Origin: Xylophilus sp. Leaf220
GTDB taxonomy: Bacteria; Pseudomonadota; Gammaproteobacteria; Burkholderiales; Burkholderiaceae_C
NCBI RefSeq assembly: GCF_001421705.1
Contig: NZ_LMKO01000028.1
Coordinates: forward strand, 1-64,000
Length of the DNA stretch: 64,000 bases
Direction: 5' to 3'
The position numbers and the translations under genes were made by a program. The first letter of the stretch is position 1, and each line of letters opens with the position of its first letter. Positions 43,642 to 55,129 of this stretch are shown one piece after another. The notes below the pieces were generated by a model. The model saw only the letters and a program-made list of their open reading frames with translations. It was not told the origin of the DNA and searched no databases.

Positions 43642-45186
43642 ATGTCCGACACCACCCGCCCTGCCACCGCACCGGCCGCACCCGCCGCCGACGAAAACCA
43701 GTTGATCGCCGAACGGCGGGAGAAGTTGAAGGGGCTGCGGGCCGCGCAGGCCGCGGGGGGCGGCGTCGCGTTTCCCAACGACTTCAAGCCCGCCGACCGG
43801 GCGGCCGCCCTGCAGGCCGCGCATGGCGCGACCGATGCCGAGGCGCTGGAAGCGCAGCCGGTGGTGGCCAGCGTCGCGGGGCGGATGATGCTCAAGCGCG
43901 TCATGGGCAAGGCCAGCTTCGCCACGGTGCAGGACAGCACCGGCCGGATCCAGCTCTACGTCACCCGCGACGCGGTGGGCGACGAGGCGTACGCCGCCTT
44001 CAAGCACTGGGACCTGGGCGACATCGTGGCCGCCACCGGCACCGCGTTCAAGACCAGGACCGGCGAGCTGTCGATCAAGGTGACCGAACTGCGCATGCTC
44101 ACCAAGAGCCTGCGGCCGCTGCCCGACAAGTTCCACGGCATGGCCGACCAGGAGCAGAAGTACCGCCAGCGCTATGTCGACCTGATCACCGACGAGAACG
44201 CCCGCGCCCGCTTCACGGCGCGCAGCAAGGCGGTGTCGGCGCTGCGCGAGTTCATGGTGTCGCACGACTTCCTGGAGGTCGAGACGCCGATGCTGCACCC
44301 GATCCCCGGCGGCGCCAACGCCAAGCCGTTCAAGACGCACCACAACGCGCTCGACCAGGAGATGTTCCTGCGGATCGCGCCCGAGCTCTACCTCAAGCGC
44401 CTGATCGTGGGCGGATTCGAGCGGGTGTTCGAGATCAACCGCAGCTACCGCAACGAAGGCATCAGCGTGCGGCACAACCCCGAGTTCACGATGATGGAGT
44501 TCTACGCGGCGTACTGGAACTACCGTGACCTGATGGACTTCACCGAGACGCTGATCCGCACTATCGCCGAGAAGGCCGCGGGTGGCCAGCAGCTCAGCTA
44601 CGGTGGCAAGCCGGTCGACCTGGGCCAGCCGTTCGAGCGGCTGACGATCCGCGAAGCGATCGTCAAGTACACCGAGGCCGGCGACAGGGTGGACGACGCC
44701 GAATGGCTGACCCACGCCGTCAGGAAGCTGGGCCTGTCGGAAGAAAAGCACCGCCTCTCCGGCCGCAGCCTGGCCAGCCTGCAGGTGCTGTACTTCGAGG
44801 AGACCGTCGAGGAAAAGCTCTGGCAGCCGACCTTCATCATGGAGCACCCGACCGAGATCAGCCCGCTGGCCCGCGCCAACGACGACCGGCCCGAAGTGAC
44901 CGAGCGATTCGAGCTCTACATCACCGGCCGCGAGTTCGGCAACGGCTTCTCCGAGCTGAACGACGCCGAGGACCAGGCCGCCCGCTTCAACGCCCAGGTC
45001 GATGCCAAGGACAGCGGCGACGACGAAGCCATGTTCTACGACCACGACTTCGTGCGGGCGCTCGAGTACGGCATGCCGCCCACCGGCGGCTGCGGCATCG
45101 GCATCGACCGGCTGATGATGCTGCTGACCGATTCGCCCAGCATCCGCGACGTGATCCTGTTCCCCGCCCTGCGCCGCGAAGCCTGA
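43642..45186 (+). CDS. lysS: Lysyl-tRNA synthetase, class II
   Basis: The 514-residue enzyme has an N-terminal OB-fold anticodon domain ([24 protein letters not shown]). The class II catalytic core has motif 1 ([21 protein letters not shown]), motif 2 ([30 protein letters not shown]) and motif 3 ([16 protein letters not shown]). The ATG at 43642 was preferred; longer frames run into the palindrome upstream. Confidence 0.98.
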   Translation: MSDTTRPATAPAAPAADENQLIAERREKLKGLRAAQAAGGGVAFPNDFKPADRAAALQAAHGATDAEALEAQPVVASVAGRMMLKRVMGKASFATVQDSTGRIQLYVTRDAVGDEAYAAFKHWDLGDIVAATGTAFKTRTGELSIKVTELRMLTKSLRPLPDKFHGMADQEQKYRQRYVDLITDENARARFTARSKAVSALREFMVSHDFLEVETPMLHPIPGGANAKPFKTHHNALDQEMFLRIAPELYLKRLIVGGFERVFEINRSYRNEGISVRHNPEFTMMEFYAAYWNYRDLMDFTETLIRTIAEKAAGGQQLSYGGKPVDLGQPFERLTIREAIVKYTEAGDRVDDAEWLTHAVRKLGLSEEKHRLSGRSLASLQVLYFEETVEEKLWQPTFIMEHPTEISPLARANDDRPEVTERFELYITGREFGNGFSELNDAEDQAARFNAQVDAKDSGDDEAMFYDHDFVRALEYGMPPTGGCGIGIDRLMMLLTDSPSIRDVILFPALRREA

Positions 45187-45244
45187 GTCGCGTAAGCGGG
45201 TGCGTCGGGTGGCAGGGCCGCGTCAGAAGGTTGCATGCGTACAA

Positions 45245-45260
45245 CAAATGTGACCATTTG
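45245..45260. promoter_or_regulatory. 16-bp dyad upstream of the response-regulator diguanylate cyclase
   Basis: CAAATG, TGAC, CATTTG is a perfect 6-bp dyad in an AT-rich patch 60 bp before the gene. It could be an operator for an unidentified regulator. Confidence 0.4.
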
Positions 45261-45319
45261 CATCCAATCTACATAGTGGGTGCGTAACGTCGGGGGTACC
45301 CAGCTCCGTCCCTGCCCCC

Positions 45320-46363
45320 ATGAGCCGATCCGCAGCTTCGCTTCCACCCGCGCCGATGCAGCCCGCCGACGGCGACCCGGACGCCGACTTCACCGTGCTG
45401 GTCGTGGAAGACCAGAAATCCGTCCGCCATGCCCTGGTGGCCAACCTGCGTACCGCCGGGGTGGCCAACATCATGGAAGCGGCCGGCAGTGCCGAAGCGG
45501 TGGACCTGTTCCGCACCCGACGGCCGGACATGGTGCTGCTCGACGTGGTGCTGCCGGAAAACGACGGCTACTGGGTAGCCCAGCAGATGCGGCAGACCGA
45601 GGCGGGCGGCGAGTGGACGCCGATCATCTTCCTCTCGTCGCTCGACAGCGACCTCGATCTCTGGCGCGGCATCGAGTCGGGCGGCGACGACTACCTCACC
45701 AAGCCGGTCAAGCCGGTGGTGCTGCTGGCCAAGCTGCGCGCGATGCGCCGTCTTCTCGACATGCGCCGGCGCCTGACCGCCCTGTCGGACGAGCTGCACA
45801 ACGCGAACCGCTGGCTCAACACGATGGTCGAGCGCGACGCGCTGACCGGGCTGGTCAACCGGCGCGGCCTCGACCGGCTGCTGCACCAGGAGATCGCCGC
45901 CGGGCGGCGCGACGGCCTGCCGCTGACGGTGATGCTCTGCGACCTGGACTACTTCAAGCTCTACAACGACCGCCTGGGCCACCTGAGCGGCGACGCCTGC
46001 CTGCGCCAGGTGGGGCACCTGCTGCAGCAGGTATGCATGCGGCCGCGCGACATCGCGGCCCGCTACGGCGGCGAGGAGTTCGCGCTGATCCTGCCCAACA
46101 CGCCCCGCTCCGGCGCCATGACATTCGCCCGGGCGCTGGCGCAGTTGTTGCGCAGCCAGGAAATCGCCCATCCCGCCTCGCCCATGGGCCCGCGCCTGAC
46201 GCTTTCGGGCGGCATCACCACCTGCGTGCCCGACGCCCTGACCAGCGCCGAGAGCATGCTGATGCGGGCCGACGAGGCGCTCTACGCCGCCAAGGCCCAG
46301 GGCCGCAACCGCTTCTTCAGCTTCGAGATCCAGATGGACACGGTGGAGCAGCGGCTCGGGTGA
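45320..46363 (+). CDS. Response regulator with diguanylate cyclase output (PleD/WspR-like)
   Basis: The 347-residue protein has a receiver domain (about residues 25-145: VLVVEDQKSVRHALV, phospho-acceptor Asp in MVLLDVVLPENDGY, LSSLDS, and the Lys in YLTKPVKPVV). A coiled linker leads to a GGDEF domain with DALTGLVNRRGLDRL, CDLDYFKLYNDRLGHLSGD and YGGEEFALILP. RxxD (RPRD) sits exactly five residues before GGEEF, so a product-inhibition I-site is present. Phosphorylation should activate cyclic di-GMP synthesis. No cognate sensor kinase lies in the window. Confidence 0.95.
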   Translation: MSRSAASLPPAPMQPADGDPDADFTVLVVEDQKSVRHALVANLRTAGVANIMEAAGSAEAVDLFRTRRPDMVLLDVVLPENDGYWVAQQMRQTEAGGEWTPIIFLSSLDSDLDLWRGIESGGDDYLTKPVKPVVLLAKLRAMRRLLDMRRRLTALSDELHNANRWLNTMVERDALTGLVNRRGLDRLLHQEIAAGRRDGLPLTVMLCDLDYFKLYNDRLGHLSGDACLRQVGHLLQQVCMRPRDIAARYGGEEFALILPNTPRSGAMTFARALAQLLRSQEIAHPASPMGPRLTLSGGITTCVPDALTSAESMLMRADEALYAAKAQGRNRFFSFEIQMDTVEQRLG

Positions 46364-46411
46364 TGCGGCGGGCCCGCCCTGCGGGCCATTCTCAGGAGAA
46401 AAATAGCCAGG

Positions 46412-46452
46412 GCCGGCCTGGATCGCCGACCGTATGCTATTGATTCGATAGC
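46412..46452 (-). repeat. 41-bp dyad-hairpin element, copy e
   Basis: Read on the minus strand: GCTAT...ATAGC (17 bp), 5 nt, GTCGGC, 7 nt, GCCGGC. It lies between convergent genes and ends 2 bp from the nagZ stop codon. Confidence 0.8.
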
Positions 46453-46453
46453 A

Positions 46454-47554
46454 TCAGAGCGCTGCGAGTAGACCGCGGGCATGGCGGTAGGCCGGCTGCG
46501 CCTGCAGCGCATCCCACCCCGGTGCCGGGGCCGCCGGCAGCAGCGCCCGGCGCCGGGCCTCCGATGCGGCGCTGGCGGTCGCGCTCCCGGCGCACAGCGC
46601 CTGGCGCACGCCGTCGATCAGCGCATCCACCCCGGCGCCGTCGCCCAGGCTCTGGTTGCAGAGCAGCGCCAGGTCGCAGCCGGCGCCGAGCGCGGCCAGC
46701 GCCGCCTCGGCGTGGCTCACCAGCCGGCCCTCGATACGGCGGGCGCCTTCCATGCTCAGGTCGTCGCTGAAGACGGCGCCCTGGAAGCCCAGGCGCGCCC
46801 GCAGCACCTCCTGCAGCCAGATGCGCGAGAAGCCTGCCGGCCGCGCATCGACCTTCGGGTAGATGACATGCGCCGGCATCACCGCGGCGAGGCTGGCCGA
46901 CAGCCACGCGTAGGGCGCGGCGTCGTCGGCCAGCAGCGTGTCGAGGCTGCGGCGGTCGACGGGGATGTCGGTGTGCGAGTCGGCCCGCACCTTGCCGTGC
47001 CCGGGAAAGTGCTTGCCGCAGTGGGCCATGCCGGCCCGCAGCATGCCGTGGGCCAGCGCCTGGGCGAGCGCCGCCACCACCCGCGCATCGCGGTGGAAGG
47101 CACGGTCGCCGATCACCCCGCTCGCGCCGTGGTCCAGGTCGAGCACCGGGGCGAAGCTGAAGTCGATGCCGCAGGCGCGCAACTCGGCGGCCAGCACCTG
47201 GCCGGCGGCGGTGGCGGCGTTCAGCGCGTGCATGGCGCCGCTGCCCGCCGCGCCGCGGCCGTCGTGCATCCAGGCGGCGCCCAGCGCCCGCATCGGCGGC
47301 AGGTGGGTGAAACCGTCCTGCCGGAAGCGTTGCACCCGGCCGCCCTCGTGGTCGATGCAGACCAGCAGGTCGGGCCGCACGGCCTTGATCTCGGTCGAGA
47401 GCGCGGTGATCTGCGCCCGGCTCTCCCAGTTGCGGCTGAAGTAGATCAGCCCGCCGACCAGCGGATCGGACAGCCGGCGCCGGTCGTCGGCGTTGAGCGC
47501 CGTGCCGGCGATGTCGATGATCAGGGGCGCGTAGGCGGTCTCGGCAGCGGTCAT
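46454..47554 (-). CDS. nagZ: Beta-N-acetylhexosaminidase NagZ
   Basis: The 366-residue GH3 cytoplasmic enzyme removes GlcNAc from anhydromuropeptides during cell-wall recycling. Visible motifs are LLVCIDHEGGRVQRFRQDGFTHLP, the catalytic loop AHCGKHFPGHGKVRADSH and the nucleophile region VFSDDLSMEGA. It is the last gene of the minus-strand block, 33 bp after acpS. Confidence 0.96.
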   Translation of the reverse strand: MTAAETAYAPLIIDIAGTALNADDRRRLSDPLVGGLIYFSRNWESRAQITALSTEIKAVRPDLLVCIDHEGGRVQRFRQDGFTHLPPMRALGAAWMHDGRGAAGSGAMHALNAATAAGQVLAAELRACGIDFSFAPVLDLDHGASGVIGDRAFHRDARVVAALAQALAHGMLRAGMAHCGKHFPGHGKVRADSHTDIPVDRRSLDTLLADDAAPYAWLSASLAAVMPAHVIYPKVDARPAGFSRIWLQEVLRARLGFQGAVFSDDLSMEGARRIEGRLVSHAEAALAALGAGCDLALLCNQSLGDGAGVDALIDGVRQALCAGSATASAASEARRRALLPAAPAPGWDALQAQPAYRHARGLLAAL

Positions 47555-47587
47555 GGGGGCGTTCGGGATGCGGGGGCAGGACGCGCG

Positions 47588-47983
47588 TCAGGCGTCGGTC
47601 TCGACCACCACGAAGGTGGCGGCGTAGTCGGTCTCGTCGGTCACGGTGACGTGGGCGCGCAGGCCGCGCTCGGCGCACCAGGTCTTCAAGGCGCCGTGCA
47701 GCACGATGGTCGGCCGGCCGCCGGGCAGGTTGAGGATCTCGCACAGGCGCCACGACATCGGCGACACCATGCCCAGGCCGATCGCCTTGCTGAAGGCTTC
47801 CTTGGCCGAGAAACGGGTGGCCAGGTAGCGCACGCCGCGCTCGGGCCAGCGTGCGCTGCGGGCCCGCCAGACGGCCAGTTCGTCCTCCCCCAGCACCCGC
47901 TCGGCGAAGCGGTCGCCGTGGCGGCCCAGGCTGGCGCGGATGCGCCGCACGTCGCAGATGTCGGTGCCGATGCCGTAGATCAT
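47588..47983 (-). CDS. acpS: Holo-[acyl-carrier-protein] synthase
   Basis: The 131-residue enzyme attaches 4'-phosphopantetheine to ACP, encoded in the same block. It begins [19 protein letters not shown] and has the Mg-binding [18 protein letters not shown] motif. The ATG at 47983 fits the family; a longer frame reads through repeat copy f. The gap to pdxJ is almost wholly that repeat. Confidence 0.96.
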   Translation of the reverse strand: MIYGIGTDICDVRRIRASLGRHGDRFAERVLGEDELAVWRARSARWPERGVRYLATRFSAKEAFSKAIGLGMVSPMSWRLCEILNLPGGRPTIVLHGALKTWCAERGLRAHVTVTDETDYAATFVVVETDA

Positions 47984-48009
47984 GGTTTCATAAGCCCAAC
48001 AGGCCTCCA

Positions 48010-48050
48010 GCCGGCGCTGCACGCCGGCCTCTAGCTATCAATTCAGGAGT
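48010..48050 (-). repeat. 41-bp dyad-hairpin element, copy f
   Basis: Read on the minus strand: ACTCC...ATAGC (17 bp, left end decayed), 5 nt, GCCGGC, 7 nt, GCCGGC. It overlaps the last codons and stop of pdxJ. Confidence 0.78.
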
Positions 48051-48840
48051 GACCAGTCGTGGAGCCGTCGGCGATGGCCTGCCGGTAGGCCTGCACCGTG
48101 GCGGCATAGCCCAGCTCCAGCGCATCGGCGATCAGGGCATGGCCGATCGAGACTTCCAGCAGGCCCGGCACGCCGCGCACGAAGGCCGGCAGGTTGTCGC
48201 GGTTCAGGTCGTGGCCGGCGTTGACGCCCAGGCCCGCGTCCAGCGCGGCCTGGGCAGCGGCGCGGTAGCGCTCCAGCTCGGCGGCGGCGCGGTCGGTGCC
48301 CCACGCGGCGGCGTAGGGCTCGGTGTAGAGCTCGACCCGGTCGGCGCCTACTGCGCGGGCCGCGGCCATCTGCTCGGGAAGCGGGTCCATGAAGAGGCTG
48401 ACACGCACGCCCAGCGCACGGCATTCGGCGATCAGGGGCGCCAGGCGCTCGGCGTCCTGCGGAAAGCTCCAGCCGTGGTCGCTGGTGAACTGGTCCTCGC
48501 TGTCGGGCACGAAGGTGGCCTGCTGCGGTCGCACACGGCGGATGAAATCCATCAGGTTCTGCGACGGGTTGCCTTCCATGTTGAATTCGCGGCCCGGCCA
48601 TGCCTGCATCAGCTCGGCCAGTTCGTACACGTCGCCCGCCCGGATGTGGCGCTCGTCCGGCCGGGGGTGCACCGTGATGCCCTGTGCGCCGGCCTCCAGG
48701 CACAGCCCGGCGGCCCGGGTCACGCTGGGAATGCCCAGGTGCCGGGTGTTGCGCACCAGCGCGACCTTGTTGACGTTGACCGACAGCGCGGTGGCGTGCG
48801 GACGGGCGGTGGCGAAGGGGGTGGCGGTCGCGTCGGTCAT
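48043..48840 (-). CDS. pdxJ: Pyridoxine 5'-phosphate synthase
   Basis: The 265-residue TIM barrel condenses 1-deoxyxylulose 5-phosphate with 3-amino-2-oxopropyl phosphate. It contains [54 protein letters not shown] and the [13 protein letters not shown] and [13 protein letters not shown] motifs. Its start overlaps the recO stop (ATGA). Its C-terminal codons (GHS) and stop lie in repeat copy f, so the repeat may have rewritten the C-terminus. Confidence 0.97.
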   Translation of the reverse strand: MTDATATPFATARPHATALSVNVNKVALVRNTRHLGIPSVTRAAGLCLEAGAQGITVHPRPDERHIRAGDVYELAELMQAWPGREFNMEGNPSQNLMDFIRRVRPQQATFVPDSEDQFTSDHGWSFPQDAERLAPLIAECRALGVRVSLFMDPLPEQMAAARAVGADRVELYTEPYAAAWGTDRAAAELERYRAAAQAALDAGLGVNAGHDLNRDNLPAFVRGVPGLLEVSIGHALIADALELGYAATVQAYRQAIADGSTTGHS

Positions 48841-49598
48841 AGGGCTTGCAGGTCCATCATCATCTGGCGGGTGCGCAGGGTGGTCACGCCGCAATGGTAG
48901 TGGAGCAGGTGGCGCAGCTGCGGCTTCAGCTCGGCGGCGGCATCGGCCGCGGCGCGCAGGGTGGCGGTGAAGGCGTCGTCCGCGTCCAGGCTGCGGTGCA
49001 GGCCCTGCCACTGCGCGCCCGAAAGCGACACCCGGTCGTCGTCGTGCGCCACCCGCAGCCCGCCTTCGGCGACCAGCACGTAGCGCTCGTCCGGCACCAG
49101 GGGCCGCTGCGTCGCCGTCTCCCGGTCGAGCGACGGCAGGAATCCCACCTCGCGCAGCAGCCGCAGCTCGAAGGCCCGCAGCACCGGCTGCAGCGCCTCG
49201 CCATGCTGCGAGGCCAGCACCCGCACCACCGCCGCGTAGGCATCGAACAGCGCCGGATGTGCATCGTCGCGCGCCAGCAGGCGGATCAGCAGCTCGTTCA
49301 GGTAATAGCCCGACAGCAGCGCATCGCCCGTCGGCATCACATGCCCGCCGGCCCACTCGGCCCCGCGCAGCGTGTGGATCTCGGCGCCCTCCCCCGGCGA
49401 CAGCGTCCAGGTCAGCCGCAGCGGCTGCAGCGGTAGCAGCACCGGCCGAAAGTTGGACGTCGGCTTCTTCGCCCCCTTCGCCACCAGCGCCACCCGCCCG
49501 TGCGACCGGCTGAACACATCCAGGATCAGGCTGGACTCGCTCCAGGCGTACTGGTGCAGCACGAACCCCGGCTCGTCACCGACCCGCTTGAGCGCCAT
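48837..49598 (-). CDS. recO: DNA repair protein RecO
   Basis: The 253-residue protein has an N-terminal OB fold ([34 protein letters not shown]) and a helical C-terminal domain ([23 protein letters not shown]). It loads RecA with RecR in gap repair. It lies directly downstream of era, but the gap holds a duplicated GC-rich repeat. Coupled by a 4-bp overlap to pdxJ. Confidence 0.96.
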   Translation of the reverse strand: MALKRVGDEPGFVLHQYAWSESSLILDVFSRSHGRVALVAKGAKKPTSNFRPVLLPLQPLRLTWTLSPGEGAEIHTLRGAEWAGGHVMPTGDALLSGYYLNELLIRLLARDDAHPALFDAYAAVVRVLASQHGEALQPVLRAFELRLLREVGFLPSLDRETATQRPLVPDERYVLVAEGGLRVAHDDDRVSLSGAQWQGLHRSLDADDAFTATLRAAADAAAELKPQLRHLLHYHCGVTTLRTRQMMMDLQAL

Positions 49599-49659
49599 AT
49601 CCAGCGATGAGAAACGCCGCGCGCCCGCCCTTCAAGCGAGCGCAGCGAATCGCCCGCCT

Positions 49660-49844
49660 CAGGGTGCCGGCGATCCGGCTTTGCCGGGCGCCCAGCACCG
49701 CCCCCGGCAGGGGGTAGGCGAAGACGCGCAGCGCGCAGCCTGGGGGCGAGCCCATCCCAGGGTGCCGGCGATCCGGCTTCGCCGGTCGCCCAGCACCGCC
49801 CCCGGAAGGGGGTAGGCGAAGACGCGAAGCGCGAAGCCTGGGGG
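49660..49844. repeat. Duplicated 87-bp GC-rich intergenic unit (REP-like)
   Basis: Two near-identical 87-bp units (49660-49746 and 49758-49844) are separated by 11 bp. Each runs from CAGGGTGCCGGCGATCCGG to AGCCTGGGGG and contains small hairpins (CCGGC...GCCGG; CCCCCGG...). They differ at a handful of bases. The block occupies most of the recO-era gap. Confidence 0.88.
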
Positions 49845-49849
49845 AGATC

Positions 49850-50947
49850 TCACTCATACCCAAACGACCGCACCCGCGCCTCGTCGTCCGCCCAGCCCGA
49901 GCGCACCTTGACCCACAGCTCGATGAACACCTTGCAGTCCATCAGCTTCTCCAGTTCCTGGCGCGCCTCGGTGCCGATGCGCTTCAGCCGCTCGCCCTTG
50001 TCGCCGATCACCATCGCCTTGTGGCCGTCGCGCTCGACCACGATGGTGGCGGCGATGCGCAGCATCCGGCCGTGGGTCTTGCTCTTTTCTTCGTCGAACT
50101 TGTCGATGATGACGGTCGAGGTGTAGGGCAGCTCGTCGCCGGTGAAGCGGAACAGTTTCTCGCGCACCGTCTCGCTGGCCAGGAATTTCTCGCTGCGGTC
50201 GGTCAGCTCTTCCGGCGAGTAGAACCAACCCTGCTGCGGCAGATACTTGGCGCAGATGCCGAACAGCCGCTCGATGTCGCCCTTGTTCTTGGCCGACATC
50301 GGGACGAACTCGGCGAACGGGTGGCGCTCCTGCATGCCCTTCAACCACGGCGGCATCTCGGCGCGGCGCAGCACGCTGTCCAGCTTGTTGGCGATCAGCA
50401 GCGCCGGAATGCCGGGCTTGAGCAGCGACAGCACCTTGGCATCGGCCAGGGTGAAGCTGCCCGCCTCGACCACGAACAGCACCAGGTCCACGTCGCCGAT
50501 GGCGCCCAGCACCGTCTTGTTGAGCGACTTGTTCAGTGCGGTGCCGTGCCGGGTCTGGAATCCGGGCGTGTCGACGAAGATGAACTGCGTCTCCTCGCGG
50601 GTCTTGATGCCGGTGATGCGGTGGCGCGTGGTCTGCGCCTTGCGCGAGGTGATGCTGATCTTCTGGCCGACCAGCGCGTTCAGCAGCGTCGACTTGCCCA
50701 CGTTGGGCTTGCCGACGATGGCGATCACGCCGCAGCGCTGGGACGCGACCGGCACGTCGGTCGCCACCACGCCCGGGCGGGCGGCGGCCAGCATCGCGCC
50801 GAGCGGATCGGCATCGGCCGGCGAGGCCGCAGGGGCGGCTCCGGGCGCGGCAGAGCTTGCAGGGACTGCGCCCAGGGCATCGGGTGCGGCCGCAGGCGGC
50901 TCCACGCCACCGTGTGCAGCACTATTGTCGGTAGCGTCGTTGTTCAT
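49850..50947 (-). CDS. era: GTPase Era
   Basis: The 365-residue GTPase checks 16S rRNA 3' maturation. It shows G1 [17 protein letters not shown]3 DTPGF, G4 NKLD, and a C-terminal KH domain ([24 protein letters not shown]). Residues about 1-68 are an Ala/Pro-rich extension before the GTPase domain begins ([14 protein letters not shown]), making the protein about 60 residues longer than E. coli Era. The ATG at 50947 overlaps the rnc stop by 4 bp; an internal start near the GTPase domain cannot be excluded. Confidence 0.95.
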   Translation of the reverse strand: MNNDATDNSAAHGGVEPPAAAPDALGAVPASSAAPGAAPAASPADADPLGAMLAAARPGVVATDVPVASQRCGVIAIVGKPNVGKSTLLNALVGQKISITSRKAQTTRHRITGIKTREETQFIFVDTPGFQTRHGTALNKSLNKTVLGAIGDVDLVLFVVEAGSFTLADAKVLSLLKPGIPALLIANKLDSVLRRAEMPPWLKGMQERHPFAEFVPMSAKNKGDIERLFGICAKYLPQQGWFYSPEELTDRSEKFLASETVREKLFRFTGDELPYTSTVIIDKFDEEKSKTHGRMLRIAATIVVERDGHKAMVIGDKGERLKRIGTEARQELEKLMDCKVFIELWVKVRSGWADDEARVRSFGYE

Positions 50948-51639
50948 GGTTTTTTCGTTTTCAGGTAAGCGAGCATCGCGGCCGCGGCCGCCTGCTCGGC
51001 GGCGCGGCGGGAGCCGCCGATGCCGCGCTCGGCATGGCCGAGTTCGACGATCTCGCACTCGACGTCGAAGGTCTGGAGATGGGCAGCGCCCAGGGTCGCC
51101 ACCACGCGGTAGCCGGGCAACTTCATTTTGCGACCCTGCAGCCACTCCTGCAACTCGGTCTTCGGGTCCTTGCTGGCCGCCGGCATGTGCGGCGCGATGT
51201 CGATCTTGGCGAAGAGCCGGTGCACCAGCGCCTCGGCGGCGTCGAAGCCGGCGTCGCGGTAGACCGCGCCGATCAGCGCCTCGACCGTGTCGGCCAGGAT
51301 CGACGGCCGCCGCTGGCCGCCCGAGCGGGCCTCGCCCTCGCCCAGCCGCAGCACCGGCGGCAGGCCCAGGTCGAGCGCGATCTGGTGCAGGGTTTCCTGG
51401 CGGACCAGGTTGGCCCGCACCCGCGACAGGTCGCCTTCGGACAAGGTGCCCAGGCGGCCGTAGATCAGGTCGGAAATCGCGAGGTTGAGGACCGAGTCGC
51501 CCAGGAACTCCAGCCGTTCGTAGTGGTCGCTGGAGAAGCTGCGGTGCGTCACCGCCCGCAGCAGCAGCTGGGGATCGTCGAAGCGGTGCTGCAGCCGGTT
51601 CTGGAGGGCGGTGACTTCCGCGTTAAGGGGAGCCGCCAC
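50944..51639 (-). CDS. rnc: Ribonuclease III
   Basis: The 231-residue dsRNA-specific nuclease has the signature [17 protein letters not shown] with catalytic acidic residues, [18 protein letters not shown], and a C-terminal dsRNA-binding domain ([23 protein letters not shown]). The start is the GTG at 51639, which directly abuts the stop of the preceding gene. It is translationally coupled to era. Confidence 0.97.
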   Translation of the reverse strand: MAAPLNAEVTALQNRLQHRFDDPQLLLRAVTHRSFSSDHYERLEFLGDSVLNLAISDLIYGRLGTLSEGDLSRVRANLVRQETLHQIALDLGLPPVLRLGEGEARSGGQRRPSILADTVEALIGAVYRDAGFDAAEALVHRLFAKIDIAPHMPAASKDPKTELQEWLQGRKMKLPGYRVVATLGAAHLQTFDVECEIVELGHAERGIGGSRRAAEQAAAAAMLAYLKTKKP

Positions 51640-51999
51640 CTACTTCGTCTGGCCGGTGTAGTCGAGCACCAGCGATGCCGGACCGGCCAGGTGGATCTTG
51701 CGCTGGTAGGCGAAGGACACGCGGTAGTTGTCGCCGCTGCGGGCGATCGTCAGGTCCTTTCCGCCGATCGACGAGAAGTCGTCGATCGCCTGGTAGCGGT
51801 CGAAGGCGCTGCGGATCTGCTCGACCGAGCCTTCCTTGCTGGCCTTGTCGGCGGCGCGCTTGATCGCCTGGTACTCGATCACGGTCGGGACGACGCCCAT
51901 CACGACGATGGCCACGCAGCCGATGATCACGGCCGTCAGGAACAGGCCGACGATGCCCATGCCGCGCTGGCGTTTCGCAGACGGATGCTGGTGTTTCAT
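51640..51999 (-). CDS. DUF4845 domain membrane protein
   Basis: The 119-residue protein has a basic N-terminus, one transmembrane helix (GIVGLFLTAVIIGCVAIVVMGVVP, about residues 16-39) and a periplasmic domain (AIDDFSSIGGKDLTIARSGDNYRVSFAYQRKI) typical of DUF4845. The gene regularly sits between lepB and rnc in this order. Function is unknown. The N-terminus resembles a pilin-like leader, QRGMGIVGLFL, but this may be superficial. GGAGA precedes the ATG. Confidence 0.88.
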   Translation of the reverse strand: MKHQHPSAKRQRGMGIVGLFLTAVIIGCVAIVVMGVVPTVIEYQAIKRAADKASKEGSVEQIRSAFDRYQAIDDFSSIGGKDLTIARSGDNYRVSFAYQRKIHLAGPASLVLDYTGQTK

Positions 52000-52049
52000 G
52001 GAATTTCTCCGCATGTCGAAAAAAGAAGAGAGAACGGGGACCGGCACGT

Positions 52050-53030
52050 TCAGTCGAAGCTGCCGATGCGCTTGAGCGGATTGCTGAAGTTCATCCAGAT
52101 GAAGAACGCGCGGCCGACGATGTTCTTGTCGGGCACGAACCCCCAGTAGCGCGAATCGAGCGAGTTGTCGCGGTTGTCGCCCATCACGAAGTACTGGCCT
52201 GCCGGTACCTTGCAGGTGACGCCTTCCACCGTGTAGCGGCAGAGGTCGCGGCCTTCGAAGTTGGACGCACCGGGCACGTAGGCCGGCCGGTCTTCGTCGA
52301 TCAGGATGCGGTGCTTGTGGGTGCCCAGCTGCTCCTCCCACTGCTTGAAATAGCGCATCGTGTCCTCTTCGAAGAAGTCGGGCACCGCGTTGGTTTCCAC
52401 CGGCTTGCCGTTGATGGTCAGCCGCTTGTTCAGGTAGGCGACCTCGTCGCCCGGCAAGCCCACCACCCGCTTGATGTAGTCCATGCTGGGCTGCGGCGGA
52501 TAGCGGAACACCATCACGTCGCCACGGGCCGGCGGCGTGCCGTCGGTGAGCTTGACGTTGGCGACCGGCAGCCGGATGCCGTAGGTGAACTTGTTGACCA
52601 GGATCAGGTCGCCGATCAGCAGCGTCGGGATCATCGAGCCCGACGGGATCTTGAACGGCTCGAACAGGAATGAGCGCAGCAGGAACACGATGGCGATCAC
52701 CGGGAACAGTCCGGCGGTCCAGTCGAGCCACCAGGGCTGCATCAGGATGCGGGCACGCGCCTGCTCCAGGTCGGCATCCTCGGCTCCGTCGACCTTGCGG
52801 ATGCCCTGGCGGGTGAGTTCTTCGCGGCGGGCTGCGGCCGATGCGGCAAGGGCGTCGGCGGCCGCGCGCCGGCGGCGGGCGAACACCAGCCGGTCGGCGA
52901 TCCAAAAGGCGCCGGTGACCAGGGTCGCCAGCAGCATCAGCAAGGCGAAGTTGCCTTCGATGGCACCGAAGTACCAGGCGCCCACGTAGGCCACGAAGGC
53001 GGCCAGGACGAAAGAGGTGAGGATCTGCAT
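52050..53030 (-). CDS. lepB: Signal peptidase I
   Basis: The 326-residue membrane protease removes signal peptides from exported proteins. Membrane helices lie near the N-terminus and at WLDWTAGLFPVIAIVFLLRSF. The catalytic Ser is in IPSGSMIPTLLIGDLILVNKF and the Lys in YIKRVVGLPGDEV. The GDNRDNSLDSRYWGFVP box is present. It follows lepA by 30 bp. Confidence 0.97.
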   Translation of the reverse strand: MQILTSFVLAAFVAYVGAWYFGAIEGNFALLMLLATLVTGAFWIADRLVFARRRRAAADALAASAAARREELTRQGIRKVDGAEDADLEQARARILMQPWWLDWTAGLFPVIAIVFLLRSFLFEPFKIPSGSMIPTLLIGDLILVNKFTYGIRLPVANVKLTDGTPPARGDVMVFRYPPQPSMDYIKRVVGLPGDEVAYLNKRLTINGKPVETNAVPDFFEEDTMRYFKQWEEQLGTHKHRILIDEDRPAYVPGASNFEGRDLCRYTVEGVTCKVPAGQYFVMGDNRDNSLDSRYWGFVPDKNIVGRAFFIWMNFSNPLKRIGSFD

Positions 53031-53060
53031 GAATCGGTCTCGGTCTCGGTATCGCGGGGG

Positions 53061-54869
<1,809 letters not shown>

Positions 54870-54913
54870 CAACGGGAACAGTTAAGTGATTGAATTTATT
54901 CGGCCCGGACAAA

Positions 54914-54946
54914 GAAAAAAGGGCGCGTTGATTGGCAACGCGCCCT
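54914..54946 (-). terminator. Intrinsic terminator between degP and lepA
   Basis: On the minus strand a perfect 10-bp stem AGGGCGCGTT / AACGCGCCCT with a 7-nt loop is followed by TTTTTTC. Confidence 0.92.
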
Positions 54947-55061
54947 GAACCAACAATCTATGGCAACTGCGATAGTTGGGACTTCATTGTAGGCAAAAAG
55001 GCCAGAACGCACAGCGCAAAAACCGGGAGGAAGGAACGTTGCCGGGGGGCAACGCAAAAAT

Positions 55062-55129
55062 CTATTCACAAGTTATTCACAATTTGCACTACCGCACATC
55101 TGAACAACTTGTGGGCGATCTGTGGATCG
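55062..55129. promoter_or_regulatory. Cluster of DnaA-box-like sites
   Basis: CTATTCACA (55062-55070, 8/9), TTATTCACA (55073-55081, full match to TTATNCACA) and, on the other strand, a 7/9 match at 55121-55129 lie within 68 bp in an AT-rich patch. Confidence 0.4.
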
